Source: Streptomyces typhae (GTDB taxonomy: Bacteria > Actinomycetota > Actinomycetes > Streptomycetales > Streptomycetaceae). Taken from it: DNA of 64,000 bases. The translations under genes and the position numbers were made by a program. The notes beneath the pieces were generated by a model. That model was given only the letters and a program-made list of their open reading frames with translations, did not search any database and was not told where the DNA came from. The stretch lies in the NCBI RefSeq assembly GCF_009755605.1, contig NZ_WPNZ01000020.1, forward strand, positions 1 to 64,000, read 5' to 3'. This document shows positions 27,443 to 35,026 of this stretch, piece by piece (positions within the stretch are counted from its first letter, which is position 1; every line of letters begins with the position of its first letter).

Positions 27443-28395
27443 TCACGACGACAGACTCGGCTGGGCACCCGGACGTCGCCGAGATCTCCGACCTCACCGA
27501 AGGCCTGCTCTCCCCGTCCCGCACTCACGATGTGCGCCGCCATCTGGACGGGTGCCCGCTCTGCACGGACGTCTATGAATCACTCGAAGAGATCCGCGGC
27601 ATGCTCGGCACGCTGCCCGGACCACCACGGATGCCCACGGACGTCGCGGAGCGCATCGACGCGGCCCTGGCTGCCGAGGCGCTCCTTGACGCCGACGCCC
27701 CGTCCCGGCCGGACGCGCCGGTCACCTTGGACGCGGTGTCCACCGCCGATGACACGGCGACAGCCGCTGAACCCACCGCGCGTGTTTCACGTGAAACATC
27801 GACCACCGGCTCCACCACCAGCGGCCCCGCCGGGCACCCCCGCGCGGCCACCGGGCCGGGCCGAGGCGGCCGTCTGCGTCGTCACCGCCGCCGCACCGCG
27901 GTCCTCGGCGCCGTCTTCACCGCGGCCGCCCTGGGACTGGGAACCCTGCTGGTCCAGCCCTGGAGCAATGACTCGAAGGAGCCCTCCAAGAGCACGGCGA
28001 CGGGTACGGACAGCACGTTCGCCAAGAACAAGCTCGAAGGGCGGGTCTCAGCGCTTCTGGCGGCGGAGAAGAACGGATCCAGGAAGCCCGGCCCCTCACA
28101 GCCGTCGTACGACGTGAAGTCCAGCCCGGGGGACGGCCCCTCCAAGGGCTCCACGGTGCTCGACGACTATGTCGAGGTGCCCCCCTGCATCGAGCGGGGG
28201 CTCGGTGGTCGTACGCCGCTCGCCGCCGACAAGGGCACCTATGAGGGCGAGGACGCCTACCTCGTCGTCGTGCCGCATGACTCGGACGGCGCTAAGGTCT
28301 CCGCCTACGTCGTCGACGCCTCCTGCGTCAGTGCCTCGGCGGCACCGGATGCCACCGGCAAGGTGCTGCTCACCGCGTCCTACGCCCGGCAGTGA
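27439..28395 (+). CDS. Membrane anti-sigma factor with zinc-finger motif
   Basis: This 318-aa protein has an N-terminal HxxxCxxC motif (RRHLDGCPLC, about 35-44) typical of ZAS-type anti-sigma factors. A disordered region precedes one TM (about 155-172), and an extracytoplasmic domain with two cysteines follows. Its GTG overlaps the sigma factor stop by 4 bp. It probably holds the ECF sigma at the membrane. A perfect parS site lies inside the coding sequence and is read as VSRET in the linker. Confidence 0.87.
   Translation: MITTTDSAGHPDVAEISDLTEGLLSPSRTHDVRRHLDGCPLCTDVYESLEEIRGMLGTLPGPPRMPTDVAERIDAALAAEALLDADAPSRPDAPVTLDAVSTADDTATAAEPTARVSRETSTTGSTTSGPAGHPRAATGPGRGGRLRRHRRRTAVLGAVFTAAALGLGTLLVQPWSNDSKEPSKSTATGTDSTFAKNKLEGRVSALLAAEKNGSRKPGPSQPSYDVKSSPGDGPSKGSTVLDDYVEVPPCIERGLGGRTPLAADKGTYEGEDAYLVVVPHDSDGAKVSAYVVDASCVSASAAPDATGKVLLTASYARQ
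27784..27797. promoter_or_regulatory. parS site inside the anti-sigma gene
   Basis: A perfect GTTTCACGTGAAAC is read in frame as V-S-R-E-T in a linker region of the protein. Confidence 0.92.
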
Positions 28396-28424
28396 CGGCC
28401 ATCGGGCAGTGACGGCCGTCGGCG
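28387..28424. repeat. Direct repeat after the anti-sigma gene
   Basis: GGCAGTGACGGCC[A/G]TCGG occurs twice in tandem across the stop codon, followed by a GCTC/GCTG 4-mer run near 28430. Confidence 0.7.
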
Positions 28425-28571
28425 GGCGCTCGCTCGCTCGCTGCCCACTGTCGGGCCGGAGACTCATCCCACTCGGACGCTCCGTCCGCCGGTCCTCTGC
28501 GTCACTCCTCTCCTTCAGACCTTCCCCCGGCCCCTTCGGCACGTGCCGCTTCCGTGTGCTCTGACACGTCG

Positions 28572-28597
28572 GGAATGCTCGCCCCGTAGGATCCGTT
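28572..28597 (+). promoter_or_regulatory. SigR-type promoter of trxBA
   Basis: GGAAT at 28572-28576 and GTT at 28595-28597 are separated by exactly 18 bp, matching the GGAAT-N18-GTT consensus of the SigR (disulfide stress) regulon. It lies 70 bp before the trxB start. In S. coelicolor trxBA is a classic SigR target. Confidence 0.88.
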
Positions 28598-28666
28598 GGG
28601 TGGGGTGAGAGTCCTGAACAGGCCCCCGGCAGTACACAGCAGTCCCCAGAGACGAGGAATCAAGCC

Positions 28667-29632
28667 GTGACCGACGTCCGTAACGTGATCATCATCGGCT
28701 CCGGGCCCGCCGGCTACACGGCGGCGCTCTACACCGCGCGCGCCTCGCTGAAGCCCCTGGTGTTCGAGGGCGCCGTCACCGCGGGCGGTGCCCTGATGAA
28801 CACCACCGATGTGGAGAACTTCCCGGGCTTCCGGGACGGCATCATGGGCCCCGACCTCATGGACAACATGAGGGCCCAGGCCGAGCGCTTCGGTGCCGAG
28901 CTCGTTCCGGACGACGTGGTCTCCGTGGACCTCACCAACGAGATCAAGACGGTCACCGACACCGCTGGCACGGTGCACCGCGCCAAGACGGTCATCGTCA
29001 CGACGGGCTCCCAGCACCGCAAGCTCGGTCTCCCGCGCGAGGACGCCCTCTCCGGCCGTGGCGTGTCCTGGTGCGCGACCTGCGACGGCTTCTTCTTCAA
29101 GGACCAGGACATCGCGGTGATCGGTGGTGGCGACACGGCGATGGAGGAGGCCACCTTCCTCTCCCGCTTCGCCAAATCCGTGACCGTGGTCCACCGCCGC
29201 GACACCCTCCGCGCCTCCAAGGCCATGCAGGAGCGTGCCTTCGCCGACCCGAAGATCAAGTTCGTCTGGGACAGCGAGATCGCCGAGATCCACGGCGACC
29301 CGAAGCTCTCCGGCCTCACGCTGCGGAATGTGAAGACGGGCGAGACCTCCGAGCTGCCGGTGACCGGCCTGTTCATCGCGATCGGCCACGACCCTCGCAC
29401 CGAGCTGTTCAAGGGCCAGCTGACGCTCGACGACGAGGGCTACCTGAAGGTGGACGCGCCGTCGACGCGTACGAACGTGCCCGGCGTCTTCGCTGCCGGT
29501 GACGTCGTCGACCACACCTACCGCCAGGCGATCACGGCGGCGGGCACGGGTTGCTCCGCCGCCCTCGACGCCGAGCGTTTCCTCGCCGCGTCCGTGGACA
29601 GCGAGGCGACCACCGCTGCCGCCGCCGTCTGA
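28667..29632 (+). CDS. trxB: Thioredoxin reductase
   Basis: This 321-aa NADPH-dependent flavoenzyme reduces thioredoxin. FAD-binding GSGPAGYTAAL is near residue 10. The redox pair is in WCATCDG (about 137-143). The NADPH site is GGGDTAMEEA near 158, and ATGD-like AAGDVVD is near 281. GTG 28667 follows GAGGAA. It is co-transcribed with trxA 47 bp downstream, from a SigR-type promoter. Confidence 0.97.
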   Translation: MTDVRNVIIIGSGPAGYTAALYTARASLKPLVFEGAVTAGGALMNTTDVENFPGFRDGIMGPDLMDNMRAQAERFGAELVPDDVVSVDLTNEIKTVTDTAGTVHRAKTVIVTTGSQHRKLGLPREDALSGRGVSWCATCDGFFFKDQDIAVIGGGDTAMEEATFLSRFAKSVTVVHRRDTLRASKAMQERAFADPKIKFVWDSEIAEIHGDPKLSGLTLRNVKTGETSELPVTGLFIAIGHDPRTELFKGQLTLDDEGYLKVDAPSTRTNVPGVFAAGDVVDHTYRQAITAAGTGCSAALDAERFLAASVDSEATTAAAAV

Positions 29633-29679
29633 CCCCCTGACCTCACCTGAGCCTCACAGCACAAAGATAGGAGCCCACC

Positions 29680-30012
29680 GTGGCCGGAGTAGTGAAGCAC
29701 GTCACCGACGCCTCCTTTGAAGAGGACGTGCTCAAGAGCGACAAGCCCGTACTGGTCGACTTCTGGGCCGAGTGGTGTGGCCCGTGCCGTCAGATCGCGC
29801 CGTCCCTGGAGGCCATCGCGGCCGAGCACGGCGACAAGATCCAGATCGTCAAGCTCAACATCGACCAGAACCCGGGCACGGCCGCCAAGTACGGCGTCAT
29901 GTCCATCCCGACGCTGAACGTCTACCAGAACGGCGAGGTCACCAAGACCATCGTCGGCGCCAAGCCGAAGGCCGCGCTGGAGCGCGACCTGGCGGACTTC
30001 ATCGCCGAATAG
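29680..30012 (+). CDS. trxA: Thioredoxin
   Basis: This 110-aa protein has the canonical active site WCGPC (about 31-35) and the cis-proline loop MSIPTLNVY. GTG 29680 follows a TAGGAG. With trxB it forms the main cytoplasmic disulfide-reducing system. A parS site and a strong hairpin follow. Confidence 0.97.
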   Translation: MAGVVKHVTDASFEEDVLKSDKPVLVDFWAEWCGPCRQIAPSLEAIAAEHGDKIQIVKLNIDQNPGTAAKYGVMSIPTLNVYQNGEVTKTIVGAKPKAALERDLADFIAE

Positions 30013-30051
30013 CACGTCGGCGAGCAGAACGTCGGCGCCGATCGGCGCGAT

Positions 30052-30065
30052 GTTTCACGTGAAAC
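30052..30065. promoter_or_regulatory. parS site (ParB binding)
   Basis: A perfect GTTTCACGTGAAAC lies between the trxA stop codon and its terminator hairpin. Confidence 0.93.
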
Positions 30066-30067
30066 AC

Positions 30068-30099
30068 GAATGGGCCAACCCAACTGGGTTGGCCCATTC
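30068..30099. terminator. Bidirectional terminator between trxA and the GNAT gene
   Basis: A perfect 14-bp stem (GAATGGGCCAACCC and its complement) with a 4-nt loop begins 3 bp after the parS site. Confidence 0.9.
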
Positions 30100-30121
30100 G
30101 CTGTCTGTGCGGACCGGACCA

Positions 30122-30235
30122 GCTACTACCGCCACCGCACTCGCTACGGTGGCCGCACTCTGCTACAGCGTCCATACTCTGCTCTGCGACCATGCCCGCT
30201 ACCGCGGCCATACGCTGCTACAGCGGCCGCAGCAC
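30122..30235. repeat. Degenerate tandem repeat, unit about 19 bp
   Basis: Units starting GCTAC (or GCTCT) lie at 30122, 30143, 30162, 30181, 30198 and 30217 (spacing 21, 19, 19, 17, 19), with a shared GGCCA/GCACTCT ending. The array reaches the stop codon of the GNAT gene. Confidence 0.7.
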
Positions 30236-30835
30236 CGGTTCCTTCTGCACCGCGCCAAGGAGCCGGTCCAGGGCAAGCTCGACGTCTTCCTTCCAGGAGA
30301 GGGTCGTCCGGAGCTCCAGCCGCAGCCGGGGGTAGGCGGGGTGGGGACGGACCGTCTTGAACCCCACAGCGAGCAGATGGTCGGCTGGCAGCACACAGGC
30401 CGGCTTCTCCCAACGGGCATCGCCGAACGCCTCGATGGCCTTGAACCCTCGGCGCAGCAGATCCTTCGCGACGGTCTGCACGATGACGCGGCCGAGCCCC
30501 TGCCCCTGATAGCCCGGCATGATCCAGGCCGTCATCAGCTGGACGGCATCCGGCGAGACGGGGCTCGTGGGGAAGGCGGTGGAGCGGGGTACATAGGCGG
30601 GCGGCGCGTACAGCACAAAGCCCACCGGTACGTCGTCGACGTACACGACCCGGCCGCATGATCCCCATTCGAGGAGAACGGCGGAGATCCACGCTTCCTT
30701 CTCCAGCTCCGGAGTGCCGGCCTTTACCGCGGCCTGGCCGCTGACCGGGTCCAGCTCCCAGAAGACACACGTGCGGCAACGCTTGGGAAGGTCCGGAAGG
30801 TTGTCCAGCGTGAGCGGTACGAGCCGTCGCCCCAT
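30218..30835 (-). CDS. GNAT-family N-acetyltransferase
   Basis: This 205-aa protein has the acetyl-CoA-binding motif in WIMPGYQGQGLGRVIVQ (about 106-122) and a preceding VYVDDVPVGFVLY strand typical of GNAT beta-4. The substrate is unknown. ATG 30835 is preceded by GGAAGTGAGGAA. It lies downstream of parB on the same strand but beyond a terminator. A possible small gene overlaps its start in another frame. Confidence 0.88.
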   Translation of the reverse strand: MGRRLVPLTLDNLPDLPKRCRTCVFWELDPVSGQAAVKAGTPELEKEAWISAVLLEWGSCGRVVYVDDVPVGFVLYAPPAYVPRSTAFPTSPVSPDAVQLMTAWIMPGYQGQGLGRVIVQTVAKDLLRRGFKAIEAFGDARWEKPACVLPADHLLAVGFKTVRPHPAYPRLRLELRTTLSWKEDVELALDRLLGAVQKEPVLRPL

Positions 30836-30981
30836 GAAGGCGGTTCCTCACTTCCTTCGCCCGCAGCGCCACGAGCTGCTAACAGTGCGCTCCGCTCCCG
30901 GAGCAGGCTGCCCACGAAACCCCCGACCGCTCCGAGCCCCAGCCCGGCCGTCATCAGTCCTGTGCGGCTCACCGATCGCAT
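30724..30981 (-). CDS. Possible small membrane protein with a TTA codon, overlapping the GNAT gene
   Basis: An 85-aa frame starts at ATG 30981 behind a strong GGGGAGGCAGGGG. Residues 8-27 are hydrophobic (LMTAGLGLGAVGGFVGSLL), followed by charged sequence. One codon is TTA, rare in streptomycetes and dependent on bldA tRNA. The last 112 bp overlap the GNAT gene in another frame, and coding character fades there. The true gene may be shorter in some relatives or end by a frameshift here. It could also be chance. Confidence 0.4.
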   Translation of the reverse strand: MRSVSRTGLMTAGLGLGAVGGFVGSLLRERSALLAARGAAGEGSEEPPSWGDGSYRSRWTTFRTFPSVAARVSSGSWTRSAARPR

Positions 30982-31080
30982 GGCCCCTGCCTCCCCTAAG
31001 AGGTGCCGTCAGGTGACTGCGCCATACCTGATCGCATCGTATCCACGAAGCGATAGCGCCGATACCGCAAGAAAGGAAAG

Positions 31081-31153
31081 AGCAGGCCGTGTTCCGGCAT
31101 ACACCGGACACGGCCTGCTCTCTCCAGGGCCACGGGAGCATGTCCCGTGGCCC
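31081..31153 (-). terminator. Double hairpin terminator after parB
   Basis: Two stems lie just beyond the parB stop: 31127-31153 (11-bp perfect stem GGGCCACGGGA, 5-nt loop) and 31081-31119 (11-bp AGCAGGCCGTG with an imperfect inner stem). Confidence 0.82.
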
Positions 31154-31161
31154 CGCACTGC

Positions 31162-32307
31162 TTACTCCCGCTCGTCCTCAGCTGACTCCGCGGCCTCGGC
31201 CTCGGCGATCCCGTTCCTGAGCACCGGCCCCTCCTCCGGAGCGAGCGTGGAGAGGATGCGCTCCAGGTCCTCCAGGGAGGCGAAGTCGACGACGATCTTG
31301 CCCTTCTTCTGGCCCAGATCGACGCGCACCCGCGTCTCGAACCGGTCGGAGAGCCGATTGGCGAGCCCGGAAAGAGCCGGGGACAGCCGGGCACCGGCCC
31401 GCGGTCCCTTCGCCTTCGGCTTGCTCTGCGGCCGCGACCCCATGAGGGTCACGATCTCCTCGACGGCACGCACCGAGAGCCCCTCGGCCACGATGCGGTG
31501 CGCGAGCCGGTCCTGCTCCTCCGAGTCCTCCACGGACAGCAGCGCACGGGCGTGCCCCGCGGAGAGGACACCGGCGGCCACCCTCCGCTGCACTGTCGCC
31601 GAAAGCTTCAGCAGCCGCAGGGTGTTGGAGACCTGCGGGCGCGAGCGTCCGATGCGGTCCGCCAACTGGTCGTGCGTGCAGTTGAAGTCCTTCAGGAGCT
31701 GGTCGTACGCCGCGGCTTCTTCCAGCGGGTTCAGCTGGGCGCGGTGCAGGTTCTCCAGGAGCGCGTCCAGGAGGAGCTTGTCGTCCTCCGTCGCCCGGAC
31801 GATCGCCGGGATGCGCTCCAGGCCGGCCTCACGGCAGGCCCGCCAGCGCCGCTCACCCATGATGAGCTCATAGCGCGCCGGACCCAGCTGCCGGACGACG
31901 ACCGGCTGTAGAAGGCCGACTTCCTTGATGGAGGTCACCAGCTCCGCGAGAGCGTCCTCGTCGAACACCTCACGCGGCTGCCGCGGGTTGGGCGTGATGG
32001 AGTCGAGCGGGAGCTCCGCGAAGTGCGCGCCCGCCGTACTCGCCGGCTCCGGCGCGGAGACGCCGTTCACCGGCTCCTCCTCCGTTTCACGTGAAACAGG
32101 CTCACGGGAACCAGGCTCACGGGAAAGGGGGCTCTGCGGAAGAGCAGCCACCTTGGCGGCCGCCACGCCTCGCTCGGCGGTGAGGACCGGCACGGACGAG
32201 GGAGAGGTGGAGGCCCCACTGCCCGCAGCCGGGGCGGACTTCTCTGTGGGAGCCGCAGGGATCAGAGCGCCAAGGCCACGGCCCAGCCCTCTCCGTCGCT
32301 CGCTCAC
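31162..32307 (-). CDS. parB: Chromosome partitioning protein ParB
   Basis: This 381-aa CTP-dependent DNA clamp loads at parS and organises origin regions. The N-terminal domain has the GERRWRAC motif (CTP binding, about 175) after LQPVVVRQ. The central HTH (about 225-260, ADRIGRSRPQVSNTLRLL) reads parS. The C-terminal dimerisation domain is about 320-375. The N-terminus has the ParA-contact sequence RRRGLGRGLGALIP. The start overlaps parA by 4 bp, so the pair is one operon. A parS site lies within the gene, read as VSRET near residue 73. Confidence 0.97.
   Translation of the reverse strand: MSERRRGLGRGLGALIPAAPTEKSAPAAGSGASTSPSSVPVLTAERGVAAAKVAALPQSPLSREPGSREPVSRETEEEPVNGVSAPEPASTAGAHFAELPLDSITPNPRQPREVFDEDALAELVTSIKEVGLLQPVVVRQLGPARYELIMGERRWRACREAGLERIPAIVRATEDDKLLLDALLENLHRAQLNPLEEAAAYDQLLKDFNCTHDQLADRIGRSRPQVSNTLRLLKLSATVQRRVAAGVLSAGHARALLSVEDSEEQDRLAHRIVAEGLSVRAVEEIVTLMGSRPQSKPKAKGPRAGARLSPALSGLANRLSDRFETRVRVDLGQKKGKIVVDFASLEDLERILSTLAPEEGPVLRNGIAEAEAAESAEDERE
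32084..32097. promoter_or_regulatory. parS site inside parB
   Basis: A perfect GTTTCACGTGAAAC lies in the linker-coding part of parB and encodes VSRET on the minus strand. Confidence 0.93.
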
Positions 32308-33551
32308 TGGATCCCCTCCGTCATGCTGTGCTGTTCGTTCTGGTTGCCCGTGTGGGCGTGCTGTACGTCGTACCGCACACCGACGCCGCGCAGGGCGATC
32401 TCGCGTGCCGCCTCGAAGTACGACAGGGCACCGCTGGAGCCTGGATCGTAGGTCAGGACGGTCTGCCCATAGCTGGGCGCCTCGGAGATGCGCACCGAGC
32501 GCGGGATGCTCGTTCTCAGCACCTCTTCACCGAAGTGGTTGCGCACCTCCTCCGCCACCTGCGACGCCAGCCGGGTCCGGCCGTCGTACATGGTGAGCAG
32601 GATGGTCGACACCTTCAGCAGCGGGTTGAGGTGCCCCCGCACCAGGTCGACGTTGCGCAGGAGCTGACCCAGACCTTCCAGTGCGTAGTACTCGCACTGG
32701 ATCGGGATCAATACCTCCGCACCGGCCACCAGGGCGTTGACCGTGAGCAGTCCCAGCGACGGCGGGCAGTCGATGAGGATGTAGTCCAGCGGCTGCTCAT
32801 AGGCCTGAATGGCCCGCTGCAGTCTGCTCTCTCGTGCCACCAGGGACACCAGCTCGATCTCGGCTCCGGCGAGATCAATAGTCGCCGGGGCACAGAAGAG
32901 CCCCTCGACGTCTGATACCGGCTGTACGACTTCGGAGAGAGGCTTGCTCTCGACCAACACGTCGTAGATGGAGGGCACTTCGGCGTGGTGGTCGATGCCC
33001 AGGGCTGTGGAGGCATTGCCCTGCGGATCGAGGTCGATCACCAGAACGCGTGCGCCGTGCAGGGCGAGCGAAGCGGCAAGGTTGACGGTCGTCGTCGTCT
33101 TGCCCACTCCGCCCTTCTGGTTGGCGACCACCATGACTCTGGTCTGCTCCGGTCGCGGCAGCCCCTCGCCGGCACGGCCAAGAGCTTCCACCGCCAGCTG
33201 GGCGGCACGACCGATGGGGGTGTCGTCCATCGGGCTCGGTGTTTCACGTGAAACATCCTCCCCCGCCGACTCGGTACGGGGACCGGGGACCGGATCGGTC
33301 ATCGGTCCCGCGATGTTGGCGTCGGACCGCAAGGATTCACTCTCCTCGACTTCAGGCTCGCAATGAACAGAGCCTCCCATGCTTTCGGGGTCGTGAACCA
33401 GCGAGGCCCGGTCTTCTGTGGACGAATCCCCCTCTGTGGACAACTCCGTGCCCTTGTCGAGGGAACCGAGCGGCCGACGTTCGCGAGGTTCCGCAGCGCG
33501 GCCGCGACTGATGATGCCATGCAGCAGTGAGCGACGTTTCACGTGAAACAC
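32304..33551 (-). CDS. parA: Chromosome partitioning ATPase ParA
   Basis: This Walker-type ATPase acts with ParB in septal and hyphal segregation. The deviant Walker A is NQKGGVGKTTTTVNLA, followed by LDPQGNAST and IDCPPSLGLLTVNAL. The longest frame gives 415 aa with a poorly conserved N-terminal region of about 135 residues. Start candidates are GTG 33551, ATG 33380, ATG 33302 and ATG 33230; none has a clear ribosome-binding site, so the true N-terminus is uncertain. Two parS sites lie in this frame, one exactly at its 5' end. Confidence 0.93.
   Translation of the reverse strand: MFHVKRRSLLHGIISRGRAAEPRERRPLGSLDKGTELSTEGDSSTEDRASLVHDPESMGGSVHCEPEVEESESLRSDANIAGPMTDPVPGPRTESAGEDVSRETPSPMDDTPIGRAAQLAVEALGRAGEGLPRPEQTRVMVVANQKGGVGKTTTTVNLAASLALHGARVLVIDLDPQGNASTALGIDHHAEVPSIYDVLVESKPLSEVVQPVSDVEGLFCAPATIDLAGAEIELVSLVARESRLQRAIQAYEQPLDYILIDCPPSLGLLTVNALVAGAEVLIPIQCEYYALEGLGQLLRNVDLVRGHLNPLLKVSTILLTMYDGRTRLASQVAEEVRNHFGEEVLRTSIPRSVRISEAPSYGQTVLTYDPGSSGALSYFEAAREIALRGVGVRYDVQHAHTGNQNEQHSMTEGIQ
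33241..33254. promoter_or_regulatory. parS site inside parA
   Basis: A perfect GTTTCACGTGAAAC is read as VSRET just upstream of the conserved ATPase part. It lies 11 bp before the ATG 33230 candidate start. Confidence 0.93.
33536..33549. promoter_or_regulatory. parS site at the 5' end of parA
   Basis: A perfect GTTTCACGTGAAAC overlaps the first codons of the longest parA frame. ParB bound here could affect parAB expression; that is inference. Confidence 0.93.
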
Positions 33552-33667
33552 GATGCACGGCGACCGGGGTGCCGCTGGTGCGACACCCCGGTATGCGTAC
33601 GTTTGGCAGCTTTTGTGGAGTACGGCTCGTCGTCAGGAAGGATCTCAGGACGGAACTCAGGTGGAGA

Positions 33668-34384
33668 TCAGCGTCGGCGCCGAGCGCGCCCGACTCGTGC
33701 GGCCTTGGCTCGCTTGGCAGCGAACCGTACGCCGCCGGGGCTCTCGCCGACCTCGACCTTCACCACGGTGGACAGGGGATCCACGACTCCCTCGCCCACG
33801 TGCAGGACGGACACGGACTCCGCGCCGAGCTTGTTCAGGGCGGCGCGTGCTCCCTTGACCTCTTCTTCCGCGGTGTCGCCCTTGAGGGCCAGCATCTGTC
33901 CGTAGGGACGCAGCAGGGGGACGCCCCAGCCCGCGAGCCGGTCAAGCGGGGCCACGGCTCGTGCGGTCACGACATGGACGGGCTGCAGTTTGCCGAGGAC
34001 CTCTTCGGCGCGGCCCCGGACGACCGTGACATGGTCGAGTCCCAGGAGCTCGACGACCTCGCTCAGGAAGTTCGTACGCCGCAGCAGGGGCTCAAGAAGG
34101 GTGATCTTCAGGTCCTCGCGGACGAGGGCGAGCGGAATACCGGGAAGTCCGGCGCCGGACCCGACGTCGCAGACCGTCACGCCCTCGGGCACCACCTCGG
34201 ACAGCACCGCGCAGTTCAGCAGGTGCCGCTCCCACAGCCGGGGGACCTCACGGGGGCCGATCAGGCCGCGCTGCACTCCCGCTTCTGCCAACAGCTCCGC
34301 ATACCGGACCGCATCCGGGAACCGCTCGCCGAAAACCGTCCGCGCCTCCTCCGGCGCCGGGGGGAGCTCCGCTGCCTCCGTCAC
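33668..34384 (-). CDS. rsmG: 16S rRNA (guanine-N7) methyltransferase RsmG
   Basis: This 238-aa SAM-dependent enzyme (GidB) methylates G527-type positions of 16S rRNA; loss gives low-level streptomycin resistance in many bacteria. The SAM motif is CDVGSGAGLPGIPLA (about 75-89). GTG 34384 follows GGAAGGA by about 8 bp; ATG 34408 is an alternative. It lies between jag and parA in the conserved order. Confidence 0.95.
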   Translation of the reverse strand: MTEAAELPPAPEEARTVFGERFPDAVRYAELLAEAGVQRGLIGPREVPRLWERHLLNCAVLSEVVPEGVTVCDVGSGAGLPGIPLALVREDLKITLLEPLLRRTNFLSEVVELLGLDHVTVVRGRAEEVLGKLQPVHVVTARAVAPLDRLAGWGVPLLRPYGQMLALKGDTAEEEVKGARAALNKLGAESVSVLHVGEGVVDPLSTVVKVEVGESPGGVRFAAKRAKAARVGRARRRR

Positions 34385-34499
34385 GGGGACCGTCCTTCCG
34401 TACCGCACTGGGTCGCTGGATCGCTGGATCGCTGAGTATCAGGCTGACAAAGACCGGCCCCGCCTGCGAACAGACGGGGCCGGGGAAAACGTGTGTGAT

Positions 34500-35012
34500 C
34501 TAGGCCGGGAGGACCACGACGAAGCGCTGCGGCTCCTCGCCCTCGGACTCACTGCTCAGACCGGCGGCCTTGACCGCGTCGTGCACGACCTTACGCTCGA
34601 AGGGCGTCATCGGATTGAGCTTGACCGGCTCCCCGGTCTTCTTGGCGTCGGCAGCGGCCTGGGCGCCGAGCTGGGAGAGCTCCTCGCGCTTCTTCGCGCG
34701 GTAGCCGGCGACGTCGAGCATCAGGCGGCTGCGGTCACCGGTCTCTCGGTGCACGGCGAGGCGGGTCAGCTCTTGCAGTGCCTCCAGGACCTCACCGTCG
34801 CGGCCGACCAGCTTCTGCAGATCGCGGCTGCCGCTGTCGCTGATGATCGACACGGCGGCGCGGTCGGCCTCGACGTCCATGTCGATGTCGCCGTCGAGGT
34901 CGGCGATGTCCAGCAGACCCTCCAGGTAGTCCGCCGCGATCTCCCCCTCCTGCTCGAGGCGAGTCAGGGTGTCGCCGGCCTCAGCTGCGGAGGTGGTGGT
35001 GCCTTCCGTCAC
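34500..35012 (-). CDS. jag: Jag/KhpB RNA-binding protein (KH and R3H domains)
   Basis: This 170-aa protein has a KH domain (about 50-105, VGRDGEVLEALQELTRLAV) and a C-terminal R3H domain (about 107-170, MTPFERKVVHDAVKA). Such proteins bind RNA and influence envelope growth in Gram-positives. GTG 35012 follows AAGGAG by 9 bp. It is 14 bp after yidC in the rpmH-rnpA-yidD-yidC-jag-rsmG order. Confidence 0.94.
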   Translation of the reverse strand: MTEGTTTSAAEAGDTLTRLEQEGEIAADYLEGLLDIADLDGDIDMDVEADRAAVSIISDSGSRDLQKLVGRDGEVLEALQELTRLAVHRETGDRSRLMLDVAGYRAKKREELSQLGAQAAADAKKTGEPVKLNPMTPFERKVVHDAVKAAGLSSESEGEEPQRFVVVLPA

Positions 35013-35026
35013 GGGATGGACTCCTT

